Origin: Duganella sp. 1224
Lineage (GTDB): Bacteria; Pseudomonadota; Gammaproteobacteria; Burkholderiales; Burkholderiaceae_D
Direction of reading: 5' to 3'
Length of the DNA: 64,000 nucleotides
Assembly: GCF_013408245.1 (NCBI RefSeq)
Contig: NZ_JACBYS010000001.1
Span: 620,001-684,000, forward strand
In this document: positions 52,711 to 60,962 of the stretch, one piece after another
Numbering within the stretch: position 1 is the first letter of the stretch
How the letters are laid out: each line of letters begins with the position of its first letter
Translations under genes and position numbers: made by a program
Notes under the pieces: model-generated
Database searches by the model: none
Seen by the model: the letters and a program-made list of their open reading frames with translations, nothing else
What the model was told of the DNA's origin: nothing

Positions 52711-52817
52711 GCATTAATCGCCTGAAAAATTGCAATTCTCAAATTATGCCATTTGTTCGAAGATGCAGTTTAAACCTCGTTAGCCTCGTCAAGAAGGCAC
52801 AATTTAATGGAGACATC

Positions 52818-53894
52818 ATGCGCGACGCATGTTTATTCGCAGTCCTGCTGGCATCCGGCGGGGCCTGCCAGGCCCAGACCAACACCACCCTCTACGGCAT
52901 CGCCGACCTTGGATTGCGCAGCAGCAGCGGCCTGACGGCCAATAACGCGCCGGCGCCCGGCCCGGTCAGCGCGGTCAGCAGCGGCGTCAACCGCACCAGC
53001 CGCTGGGGCATCCGCGGCGAGGAAGACCTGGGTGGCGGCTGGCAGACCGAGTTCCGCCTGGAAGGCGGCCTGAATCTGGACACTGGCGCCACCGCCAAGA
53101 GCGACAAGCTGTTTGACCGCCAGGCGTGGGTCGGCGTCAAGACGCCGTACGGCGCCGTGTACCTGGGCCGCCAGGCCAATCTGCTGTCGGACGTGCTGTC
53201 GCCGGTCGATCCGCTGCAATTGCGTTATGCCTCGTTCAATCCCAATATCAACGTCAATGGCCTGAGCAATACCGCCTTCGGCCAGCACGGCTTTGGCCAG
53301 CAGTACGGCACCAGCGGCTATGCCGACAATTTCTACCGGCTCGACAACACGGTCAAATACGTTGCCACCGTGGGGCCGGTGGTGGCGCGCGCCGCCTACT
53401 CGTTTGGCGAAACCACCAACGGCCTGTCGCCGCTGTCCACCGAGGGCGCCGGCCTGACCTACCGCGAGGGCGGCCTGGTGCTGTCCGGCGCCGCCATGCG
53501 CTTCCACAACCGCGACAACCTGAGCCTGGACGCCGCCACCGCCGGCGCCGCCTACCAGTTGGGCGACTGGCAATTCAAGGGCACGCTCGGCTACAACCAC
53601 GCCGACGTGGCCGGCAACAAGCAGTTGCAGCAGCGCGTGGCCGCCGCCGGCGTCGGCCGCCAACTGGCGTCCGACCTGTTGCTGACCACCGCCTATTACC
53701 ACGTGCGCCGCGTGGCGACCGGCTTCCGCGACGACGGCTTTGACCGCTTCTTCGCCTTCCTGGAGAAGGCGCTGTCGCCGCGCACCACCGCTTACCTGGA
53801 ATTCGACAACACCGTCTGGCGCGGCGACGCTTCCGCGCAGCCCAACGCCAGTCGGGGCAGGGCGCTGACGCTTGGCCTGATGCAGAAGTTTTAA
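52818..53894 (+). CDS. trimeric Gram-negative porin
   Basis: A 358-aa porin of the betaproteobacterial type: signal peptide (MRDACLFAVLLASGGACQAQ), NTTLYGIADLGLR, SRWGIRGEEDLGGGWQTEFRLEGG, DRQAWVGVKTPYGAVYLGRQ, and a C-terminal beta strand GRALTLGLMQKF ending in Phe. It would admit small anionic solutes. The ATG at 52818 has GGAGACATC upstream. It is the first gene of a run with the periplasmic binding protein (11 bp) and MHS transporter, divergent from LysR. Confidence 0.9.
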   Translation: MRDACLFAVLLASGGACQAQTNTTLYGIADLGLRSSSGLTANNAPAPGPVSAVSSGVNRTSRWGIRGEEDLGGGWQTEFRLEGGLNLDTGATAKSDKLFDRQAWVGVKTPYGAVYLGRQANLLSDVLSPVDPLQLRYASFNPNINVNGLSNTAFGQHGFGQQYGTSGYADNFYRLDNTVKYVATVGPVVARAAYSFGETTNGLSPLSTEGAGLTYREGGLVLSGAAMRFHNRDNLSLDAATAGAAYQLGDWQFKGTLGYNHADVAGNKQLQQRVAAAGVGRQLASDLLLTTAYYHVRRVATGFRDDGFDRFFAFLEKALSPRTTAYLEFDNTVWRGDASAQPNASRGRALTLGLMQKF

Positions 53895-53905
53895 AGGAGA
53901 TCGTG

Positions 53906-54679
53906 ATGCAGCTTCATCGTTTGAAAATTGTGCTGGCGGCGCTGCTGCTGTCGGGCGGCGCGGCGCATGCCGCCGAAGTGCGCGTGGTCAGCTCGGGTGG
54001 CTTCGCGCAGGCGTACAAGAACCTGGCGGCGGCCTACCAGGACAGCAGCGGCGATCGCCTGATTTCCGGCTGGGGACCGTCCATGGGCACCACCGTCAAC
54101 GCCATCCCGGCGCGGCTGGCGCGCGGCGAGCCGATCGACGTCGTCATCATGGTCGGCGACGCCCTGGACAAGCTGATGGCCGAGGGCAAGCTGGAGCCGG
54201 GCAGCAAGGTGGTGCTGGCCAATTCGCCGATCGCCTGCGCCGTGCCGCATGGCGCCACGCGGCCGGACATCAGCACCGTCGACGGCCTGCGCAGCGCGTT
54301 CCTGCACGCGTCCAGGGTGGCCTACTCGGACAGCGCCAGCGGCGAGTACATCAAGCACCAGTTGATGCGCAAGCTGCAGATCGAGGACAAGATGGCCGGC
54401 AAGGCGGCGCAGATCCCGGCCACGCCGGTGGGCGAGATCCTGGCCCACGGCGAGGCCGATTTCGGCTGCCAGCAGAAGAGCGAGCTGTTGCCGGTGGCTG
54501 GCATCGACATCGTCGGCACCTTGCCGGAGGCCGTGCAGCAGAAGACTGAATTTTCCGCGGCGCTGGTGCGCGGCGCCGCCGCACCGGAGGCCGGCCGCAA
54601 GCTGCTGCGCTTCCTGTCCGCGCCCGCCAACGCCGGCGTGATCGAGGCGACCGGCCTGGAGCCGGTGGCGCGTCATTAA
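53906..54679 (+). CDS. periplasmic substrate-binding protein (ModA-like fold)
   Basis: A 257-aa secreted protein with a signal peptide (MQLHRLKIVLAALLLSGGAAHAAE). The layout is that of ModA-type type II binding proteins: VRVVSSGGFAQAYKNLAAAYQ, RLISGWGPSMGTTVNAIPARLARGEPIDVVIMVGDALDKLMAEG, NSPIACAVPHGA, SASGEYIKHQLM, HGEADFGCQQKSELLPVAGIDIVGTLPE. No ABC permease or ATPase gene is adjacent; instead an MHS transporter follows after 33 bp. AAGGAG precedes the ATG; a GTG 3 bases upstream is possible. The ligand may be a carboxylate taken up by the neighbour rather than molybdate (inference). Confidence 0.82.
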   Translation: MQLHRLKIVLAALLLSGGAAHAAEVRVVSSGGFAQAYKNLAAAYQDSSGDRLISGWGPSMGTTVNAIPARLARGEPIDVVIMVGDALDKLMAEGKLEPGSKVVLANSPIACAVPHGATRPDISTVDGLRSAFLHASRVAYSDSASGEYIKHQLMRKLQIEDKMAGKAAQIPATPVGEILAHGEADFGCQQKSELLPVAGIDIVGTLPEAVQQKTEFSAALVRGAAAPEAGRKLLRFLSAPANAGVIEATGLEPVARH

Positions 54680-54712
54680 TTCCCACCCCTTGTTTTGAAG
54701 CAGAGGTCCATC

Positions 54713-56059
54713 ATGTCCAACCAGTCTCTCGCCACGGCCAGCGCCGAGGCCATCGTCGAGCCCATCTCGGGCGCCAACGCGGCCGCCAAGCCGGCGCGCG
54801 CGCCGTCCCGCTTCGGCACCGTGATCCGCGTCACCAGCGGCAACTTCATCGAGATGTACGATTTCTTCCTGTTCGGCTTTTACGCCACGTACATCGCCAA
54901 GGCCTTCTTCCCGGCCACCAGCGAATACGCGGCGCTGATGATGACCTTCGCCACCTTTGGCGCCGGCTTCTTCATGCGGCCGCTGGGCGCCATCATCCTC
55001 GGCAGTTACATCGACCGCATCGGCCGCCGCAAGGGCCTGGTGCTGACGCTGGCCATCATGGCGTCCGGCACCGCGCTGATCGCGTTTGTGCCCGGCTATG
55101 AAACCATCGGCCTGATGGCGCCGTTCCTGGTGCTGGTCGGCCGGCTGCTGCAGGGTTTCTCGGCCGGCGTGGAGTTGGGCGGCGTGTCGGTCTACCTGTC
55201 CGAGATGGCGACGCCGGGCAACAAGGGCTATTACGTCAGCTGGCAGTCGGCCAGCCAGCAGGTGGCCATCATCTTCTCGGCGGCGCTGGGCTATTTCCTC
55301 AACCAGAGCCTGAGCAAGGAGTTCATTGCCGACTGGGGCTGGCGCATTCCGTTCTTCATCGGCTGCTCGATCATTCCGGTGGTGTTCTACATCCGCCGCT
55401 CGCTGCAGGAGACCGAGGCTTACCTGTCGCAGAAAACCCACCCGACCTTCCGCCAGATGATGAAGACCATCAGCGTCAACTGGCCGCTGGTGACCGCCGG
55501 CACCGCGCTGATCGTCATGACCACGGTGGCGTTCTACCTGATCACCGTCTACACGCCGACCTTCGGCAAGAGCATCCTCAAGCTGACCACCGAGGAAAGT
55601 CTGCTGGTGACGCTGTGCGTGGGCCTGTCCAATTTCATCTGGCTGCCGGTGATGGGCGCCTTGTCGGACCGCATCGGCCGCTGGCCCATCATGGCCGCGT
55701 GCTCGGCGCTGACGGTGCTGACCGCGTACCCGGCGCTGTCGTGGCTGATCGCCAACCCGAGCTTCGGCAACATGGTGTTGATTGAACTGTGGCTGTCCTT
55801 CCTGTACGGCAGCTACAACGGCGCCACCATTGTCGCGCTGACCGAGATCATCCCGGCGCGCGTGCGCACCACCGGTTTCTCGCTGGCCTACAGCCTGGCG
55901 ACCGCACTGTTCGGCGGCATGACGCCGCTGGTATCCACCTGGCTGATCGAAGTCAGCGGCGACAAGGCCGCCCCGGGCTACTGGATGGCCGGCGCCGGCG
56001 CCATCAGCCTGGTAGCGACCTTCCTGGTCTACCGCGGCATCGTCAAGGAGCGCAGCTAA
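54713..56059 (+). CDS. MHS-family (MFS) carboxylate transporter
   Basis: A 448-aa member of the metabolite:H+ symporter group, with about 12 hydrophobic segments. Visible motifs: [101 protein letters not shown]. The pattern is that of citrate/tricarballylate-type symporters. A longer upstream frame exists, but [12 protein letters not shown] at 54713 is preferred, with CAGAGG upstream. It ends the LysR-porin-binding protein cluster. Substrate is probably a di- or tricarboxylate (inference). Confidence 0.88.
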   Translation: MSNQSLATASAEAIVEPISGANAAAKPARAPSRFGTVIRVTSGNFIEMYDFFLFGFYATYIAKAFFPATSEYAALMMTFATFGAGFFMRPLGAIILGSYIDRIGRRKGLVLTLAIMASGTALIAFVPGYETIGLMAPFLVLVGRLLQGFSAGVELGGVSVYLSEMATPGNKGYYVSWQSASQQVAIIFSAALGYFLNQSLSKEFIADWGWRIPFFIGCSIIPVVFYIRRSLQETEAYLSQKTHPTFRQMMKTISVNWPLVTAGTALIVMTTVAFYLITVYTPTFGKSILKLTTEESLLVTLCVGLSNFIWLPVMGALSDRIGRWPIMAACSALTVLTAYPALSWLIANPSFGNMVLIELWLSFLYGSYNGATIVALTEIIPARVRTTGFSLAYSLATALFGGMTPLVSTWLIEVSGDKAAPGYWMAGAGAISLVATFLVYRGIVKERS

Positions 56060-56063
56060 GCGC

Positions 56064-57035
56064 TTACTGGCCGCCCTTGCTCTTGGCGATCTCGGCCAGT
56101 GCGACGTCGAGCGCCTGCTCGGGCGGCACGGCGAGGTCGGGCTGGATGCCGGTGCCTTCCCAGTTGGCGCCGGAAACCGGATCGACGCTGCGGCCGATCG
56201 CCACGAAGGCGATCAGGTGGTGGGTGACCGGCACGCCGAATTGCTTGTGGGCGCCGCCGGCGGTTTTGCCGCCCACCACGATGGCGCGCTGTTGCCGCTG
56301 CAGTGCGTAGGCGAACGATTCCGAGGCGGAGGCGGTGTCCTCGTTGACCAGGAGGTACAGCGGCCGCTTGCTGCCATAGCGCGCACCGCTCACCGCCGGC
56401 GTGGTGATGAAGGAATCGGTGACTTTGCCGTCGCGGTCCAGTTCATCCAGCAGATGGACCGGGCGGTCGTCGAAGAAGTAGCTCGATAACAGGGTGGACA
56501 TGCCGGGCACGCCGCCGTGGCCATCGCGTAGGTCGATGATCATGGCCTCGCTGCCGGCCGCCTGCGTCATGATTTTGGCCAGGGCCTCGGTGGAAAAGCG
56601 GTCCACCGGCGCGAAGCGGGTCAGTTGCAGGTAAGCGGTGTGGCCGCGCATGGCGAATTTGGCGAAGCCGAAGTTGTCCGGCCCGGGACGCGCCACCGGC
56701 TCGGCCGGCTTGGGCGGGGGCGGCGGCTCGTCCAGCGCGTCGAATTCAACGTAGACCAGGCCGTTGTGCTGGTCGGCGACCACGCTGTCGAGGTCGCGCT
56801 GCACTTTGTCCGCCAGGTTTTTTTCCGACAAGCCGGCGTAATCGCCTTGCGCCAGGTGGCGGCGCAGGTTGTCGGCCAATTGCTTGCCTTTGGCCGGGAA
56901 GACGTAGCTGTCCTCCAGTTTCTGCGCGTAGTCCCGAATGACCCTGGCGCGGGTGGCGTCGTCAAAGTCCGCCGCGTGCGCGGCGCCGATGCAGCAGGTC
57001 GCCAGCAGCGCGGCCAGCTTGAACTTGTTCCCCAT
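56064..57035 (-). CDS. S41-family peptidase (C-terminal-processing-protease-like)
   Basis: A 323-aa secreted protein: signal peptide (MGNKFKLAALLATCCIGAAHAAD), a helical N-terminal domain (ARVIRDYAQKLEDSYVFPAKGKQLADNL), then the TSPc/S41 core with MRGHTAYLQLTRFAPVDR, AMIIDLRDGHGGVPGMSTLLSSYFF and the catalytic Ser in LVNEDTASASESFAYALQRQQRAIVVGGKTAGGA. There is no clear PDZ domain. An in-frame ATG at 57065 is an alternative; 57035 is preferred because it starts the signal peptide and GGAAGG lies 7 bases before it. It is divergent from the YcaO gene. Confidence 0.85.
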   Translation of the reverse strand: MGNKFKLAALLATCCIGAAHAADFDDATRARVIRDYAQKLEDSYVFPAKGKQLADNLRRHLAQGDYAGLSEKNLADKVQRDLDSVVADQHNGLVYVEFDALDEPPPPPKPAEPVARPGPDNFGFAKFAMRGHTAYLQLTRFAPVDRFSTEALAKIMTQAAGSEAMIIDLRDGHGGVPGMSTLLSSYFFDDRPVHLLDELDRDGKVTDSFITTPAVSGARYGSKRPLYLLVNEDTASASESFAYALQRQQRAIVVGGKTAGGAHKQFGVPVTHHLIAFVAIGRSVDPVSGANWEGTGIQPDLAVPPEQALDVALAEIAKSKGGQ

Positions 57036-57117
57036 CCTCCCGCCTTCCACATGGTTGTTATGCATTTCATAATAACCTGAATCGGCCGCAATGTATGGTA
57101 AACTTGCGCATCTTTGT

Positions 57118-57144
57118 AAGGGCGGCCTGCTGGCTGCCCTTTTT
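57118..57144 (+). terminator. terminator-like hairpin in the YcaO gene leader
   Basis: AAGGGC-G-GCC pairs with GGC-T-GCCCTT around TGCT and is followed by a T-run; a second T-run follows within 10 bp. It ends about 20 bp before the ATG at 57166 and after a TATGGT -10-like box (57094-57099). It could be an attenuator or the end of a short leader RNA. Confidence 0.6.
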
Positions 57145-57165
57145 GCTTTTTTTGGAATTCTCCCC

Positions 57166-59361
57166 ATGGAAATTAAGGTCAATTTTCTCGACAAGCTGCG
57201 CCTCGAAGCCAAGTTCGACGACTTCACGGTGATTGCCGACCAGCCGATCCGCTACAAGGGCGACGGCTCGGCGCCGGGTCCGTTCGATTACTTCCTGGCG
57301 TCGTCGGCGCTGTGCGCGGCGTACTTCGTCAAGCTGTACTGCAACACGCGCAACATCCCGACCGAGAACATCCGCCTGTCGCAGAACAACATCGTCGATC
57401 CGGAAAACCGCTACAAGCAGATTTTCAAGATCCAGGTGGAGCTGCCCGAGGACATTTCCGAAAAAGACCGCATCGGCATCCTGCGCTCGATCGACCGTTG
57501 CACGGTGAAGAAAGTGGTGCAGGAAGGCCCGGACTTCATCATCGAGGAAGTGGCCAACCTGGACGCCGACGCCCAGGCGCTGCTGACGGTCGCCCCGGCC
57601 ACCGACGCCACCACCTACATCCTCGGCAAGGACCTGCCGCTGGAGCAGACCATCGCCAACATGTCCGGCCTGCTGGCCGACATCGGCATCAAGATCGAAA
57701 TCGCCTCGTGGCGCAACATCGTGCCTAACGTGTGGTCGCTGCACATCCGCGACGCCCACTCGCCGATGTGCTTCACCAACGGCAAGGGCGCGACCAAGGA
57801 AAGCGCGCTGGCCTCGGCGCTGGGCGAGTACATCGAGCGCATCAGCAACAACCACTTCTACGCCGGCGCCTACTGGGGCGAGGACATCGCCAACGCCGAG
57901 TTCGTCCACTACCCGAACGAGCAATGGTTCAAGCCCGGCCCGAAAGGCAAGCTGCCGGCCGGCCTGCTGGACGATTACACGCTGGCCATCTACAACCCGG
58001 ACGGCGAACTGCGCGGCCACCACCTGGTCGACACCAATTCCGGCAACGTCCAGCGCGGCATCGTCGCGCTGCCGTTCACCCGCCAGTCGGACGGCGAGAC
58101 GGTGTATTTCCCGTCCAACCTGGTCGAGAACCTGTACGCCAGCAACGGCATGAGCGCCGGTAACACGCTGGCCGAGGCGCAGGTGCAGTGCCTGTCGGAG
58201 ATTTTCGAACGCGCCGTCAAGCGCGAGATCCTGGAAGGCGAGATCGCGCTGCCGGACGTGCCGCAAGAGGTGCTGGCCAAGTACCCCGGCATCGTGGCCG
58301 GCATCCAGGGCCTGGAAGAGCAGGGCTTCCCGGTGCTGGTCAAGGACGCCTCGCTGGGCGGCCAGTACCCGGTGATGTGCGTGACGCTGATGAATCCGCG
58401 CACCGGCGGCGTGTTCGCCTCGTTCGGCGCGCACCCGAGCCTGGAGGTGGCGCTGGAGCGCAGCCTGACCGAGCTGATGCAGGGCCGCAGCTTCGAGGGC
58501 CTGAACGACCTGCCGCGTCCGACCTTCGCCAGCGAGGCCGTCACCGAGCCGTACAACTTCGTCGAGCACTTCATCGATTCCAGCGGCGTGGTGTCGTGGC
58601 GCTTCTTCAGCAACCAGGCCGATTACGAGTTCGTCGAGTGGGACTTCACCAGCGCGGGCGACAACGCCAACGCCGACGAGGCCGCCACGCTGCTGGCCAT
58701 CCTGGCCGACATGGGCAAGGAAGTCTACACCGCCGTCTACGACCAGCTGGGCGCGACCGCCTGCCGCATCCTGGTGCCGGGCTACTCGGAAGTCTATCCG
58801 GTGGAAGACCTGATCTGGGACAACACCAACAAGTCGCTGCTGTTCCGCGAGGACGTGCTGAACCTGCACCGCCTGAGCGACGACCAACTGGAAGCGCTGC
58901 TGGACCGCCTGGAAAACAACGAGCTGGACGAATACGGCGACATCGCCACCCTGATCGGCATCGAGTTCGACGAGAACACCGTCTGGGGCCAGTTGACCGT
59001 GCTGGAACTGAAGCTGCTGATCAACCTGGCGCTGGGCCAGCTGGAGGACGCGCACGAGCTGGTCGGCGCCTTCCTGCAGTACAACGACAACACCGTCGAG
59101 CGCGGCCTGTTTTACCAGGCGCTGAACGCCGCGCTGGAAGTCGAACTGGACGACGAGATGACGATGGACGAGTACGAAGTCAACTTCCGCCGCATGTTCG
59201 GCAACGAGCGCATGGACGCCGTGCTCGGCGCGCTGGACGGCAGCGTGCGTTTCCACGGCCTGACGCCGACCAGCATGAAGCTGGAGGGCCTGGAGCGCCA
59301 CCAGCGCCTGCTGGACAGCTACCGCAAGCTGCACGCGGCCCGCGCCCGGGCCAGGAAATAA
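57166..59361 (+). CDS. ycaO: OsmC-domain/YcaO-domain protein (YcaO type, ribosomal S12 methylthiotransferase accessory)
   Basis: A 732-aa protein with an N-terminal OsmC-like domain (KLRLEAKFDDFTVIADQPIRYKGDGSAPGPFDYFLASSALCAAYFVKLYC) and a YcaO ATP-dependent cyclodehydratase-type domain. ATP-binding-type motifs include GKGATKESALASALGEYIERISNN and AEAQVQCLSEIFERAVKREI. A C-terminal TPR-like tail follows (LEDAHELVGAFLQYNDNTVERGLFYQALNAAL). This is the architecture of E. coli YcaO, linked to RimO-dependent beta-methylthiolation of ribosomal protein S12. There is no precursor peptide or maturase nearby, which favours the housekeeping role. The ATG at 57166 starts the OsmC domain; a longer frame from 57091 runs through the leader hairpin and is not favoured. 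Confidence 0.92.
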   Translation: MEIKVNFLDKLRLEAKFDDFTVIADQPIRYKGDGSAPGPFDYFLASSALCAAYFVKLYCNTRNIPTENIRLSQNNIVDPENRYKQIFKIQVELPEDISEKDRIGILRSIDRCTVKKVVQEGPDFIIEEVANLDADAQALLTVAPATDATTYILGKDLPLEQTIANMSGLLADIGIKIEIASWRNIVPNVWSLHIRDAHSPMCFTNGKGATKESALASALGEYIERISNNHFYAGAYWGEDIANAEFVHYPNEQWFKPGPKGKLPAGLLDDYTLAIYNPDGELRGHHLVDTNSGNVQRGIVALPFTRQSDGETVYFPSNLVENLYASNGMSAGNTLAEAQVQCLSEIFERAVKREILEGEIALPDVPQEVLAKYPGIVAGIQGLEEQGFPVLVKDASLGGQYPVMCVTLMNPRTGGVFASFGAHPSLEVALERSLTELMQGRSFEGLNDLPRPTFASEAVTEPYNFVEHFIDSSGVVSWRFFSNQADYEFVEWDFTSAGDNANADEAATLLAILADMGKEVYTAVYDQLGATACRILVPGYSEVYPVEDLIWDNTNKSLLFREDVLNLHRLSDDQLEALLDRLENNELDEYGDIATLIGIEFDENTVWGQLTVLELKLLINLALGQLEDAHELVGAFLQYNDNTVERGLFYQALNAALEVELDDEMTMDEYEVNFRRMFGNERMDAVLGALDGSVRFHGLTPTSMKLEGLERHQRLLDSYRKLHAARARARK

Positions 59362-59497
59362 GCCCTTCCGCCTGAATGCCGTTCCGTTAAGCCCGTCGCT
59401 CCGGCGAAAGCCGGAGCCCATGGAAGGCCAGCGTGCCATGACGCATGCCGTCATGGATTCCGGCCTGCGCCGGAATGAGCAATTAGCCCTTCCGCCT
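59361..59497. mobile_element. MITE-like element, copy 2 (with 13-bp direct repeats)
   Basis: The 111-bp core (59374-59484) is flanked by exact direct repeats AGCCCTTCCGCCT (59361-59373 and 59485-59497). The core starts GAATGCCGTTCCGTTAAG and carries hairpins GCTCCGGCGAAAGCCGGAGC and ATTCCGGCCTGCGCCGGAAT. It aligns over about 105 bp with the reverse complement of copy 1, but the terminal inverted repeat is present only on one side. Insertion is immediately after the YcaO stop codon (TAA 59359-59361). Confidence 0.68.
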
Positions 59498-59563
59498 CAG
59501 GTTGTGTCATACTGCCGCGCTTTAAGCAGTGGTCTGATATTCAATATAGCAACGGAGGCAGTA

Positions 59564-60958
59564 GTGAGTATTTTTAGAACCAAGGATTTTGACGCGATGC
59601 AGGCCGCCAGCGCCAAGCCGGGCGGGCTGAGAAAGGTCCTTGGGCCCGTCGACCTGGTGTTGATGGGCATCGGCGCCATTGTCGGCACCGGTATTTTCGT
59701 GCTGACCGGCAGCGGCGCCACCACCGCCGGCCCGGCGCTGGCGCTGTCCTTCGTGGTGGCCGCGTTCGCCTGCGGTTTCGCGGCGCTGTGCTACGCGGAA
59801 TTTGCCTCCATCCTGCCGGTTGCCGGCGGTATCTACACCTATAGTTACGCCATCCTCGGCGAAATCATCGCCTGGATGATCGGCTGGGACCTGATCCTGG
59901 AATACGGCCTGGTGACGTCGGCGGTGTCGGTCGGCTGGTCCGGCTACTTCCAGTCGCTGATCAGCGGCTTCGGCTGGCACATTCCGGTGGCGCTGTCCGC
60001 CGCGCCGGGCGCGCTGCCGGGCGTGACCACCTTCTTCAACCTGCCGGCCTTCCTGATCATGATGGTGCTGACCGTCATGCTGTCGCTGGGCGTGCGCGAA
60101 TCGGCGCGCATCAACAACATCATGGTGGTGGTCAAGATCGCCGTGGTGCTGCTGTTCATCTTCGTCGGCGTGCGCCACGTGACGCCGGCCAACTGGCAGC
60201 CATTCATGCCGTATGGCGGCACCGGCGTGATGAGCGCGGCGGCGCTGGTGTTCTTTGCCTTCATCGGCTTTGACGCGGTGACCACGGCGGCGGAAGAGGT
60301 CAAGCAACCCAAACGTGACCTGCCGATCGGCATCATCGGTTCGCTGGCGGTGTGCACCGTGCTGTACGTGGTGGTGTCGCTGATCATGACCGGCATCGTG
60401 CCGTTCACCAAGTTCCTCGGCGTCGACCACCCGGTGTCGCTGGCGCTGCAGTATGCCGGCGAGAACTGGGTGGCCGGCTTCGTTGACGTCGGCGCCATCC
60501 TCGGCATGAGCACCGTGATCCTGGTCATGGCCTTCGGCCAGAGCCGCGTGCTGTACGCCATGTCGCGCGACGGCCTGCTGCCCAAGCGCCTGTCGGCGCT
60601 GAACGGCAAGGGCACGCCGATCGTCTCGACCTGGCTGGTCGGCATCGTCTTCGGCCTGCTGGGCGCGCTGGTGCCGCTGCAAGTGCTGGGCGAGCTGGCC
60701 AATATCGGCACGCTGGCGGCGTTCTGCCTGGTGTCGGTGGCGGTGATCGTGCTGCGCAAGCAGCGTCCCGACCTGCCGCGCGCGTTCCGCTGCCCGGGCG
60801 TGCCGGTGGTCCCGGCGCTGGCCATCGTGTTCTGCGGTGCGCTGATGGCCTTCCTCAGCGCCATCACCTGGATCGCTTTCCTGATCTGGCTGGCGATCGG
60901 CCTGGTGGTGTACTTCACCTACGCGCGCCATCACTCGGCGCTGAACCAGGCGCGCTAA
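59564..60958 (+). CDS. APC-family amino-acid permease (cationic amino acid transporter type)
   Basis: A 464-aa permease with about 12 transmembrane segments. The N-terminus MSIFRTKDFDAMQAAS...GLRKVLGPVDLVLMGIGAIVGTGIFVLTG is typical of the YfnA/CAT group, and SAAALVFFAFIGFDAVTTAAEEVKQPKRDLPIGI is the consensus APC loop. The start is GTG at 59564 with GGAGG 7 bases upstream. An upstream frame through the MITE element is not used. It imports amino acids by proton symport or exchange; the substrate is not certain. The hybrid kinase starts 4 bp after its stop and is probably co-transcribed. Confidence 0.92.
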   Translation: MSIFRTKDFDAMQAASAKPGGLRKVLGPVDLVLMGIGAIVGTGIFVLTGSGATTAGPALALSFVVAAFACGFAALCYAEFASILPVAGGIYTYSYAILGEIIAWMIGWDLILEYGLVTSAVSVGWSGYFQSLISGFGWHIPVALSAAPGALPGVTTFFNLPAFLIMMVLTVMLSLGVRESARINNIMVVVKIAVVLLFIFVGVRHVTPANWQPFMPYGGTGVMSAAALVFFAFIGFDAVTTAAEEVKQPKRDLPIGIIGSLAVCTVLYVVVSLIMTGIVPFTKFLGVDHPVSLALQYAGENWVAGFVDVGAILGMSTVILVMAFGQSRVLYAMSRDGLLPKRLSALNGKGTPIVSTWLVGIVFGLLGALVPLQVLGELANIGTLAAFCLVSVAVIVLRKQRPDLPRAFRCPGVPVVPALAIVFCGALMAFLSAITWIAFLIWLAIGLVVYFTYARHHSALNQAR

Positions 60959-60962
60959 CCGC

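Noticed and set aside
53906..54679. Molybdate-binding protein ModA proper
   Set aside because: The fold fits, but no modB/modC genes are adjacent and the neighbours are a porin and a carboxylate-type symporter, so molybdate specificity is not supported.
57166..59361. YcaO protein as part of a thiazole/oxazole-modified peptide cluster
   Set aside because: No precursor peptide, maturase, dehydrogenase or exporter nearby, and the OsmC-YcaO-TPR layout matches the housekeeping E. coli YcaO type.
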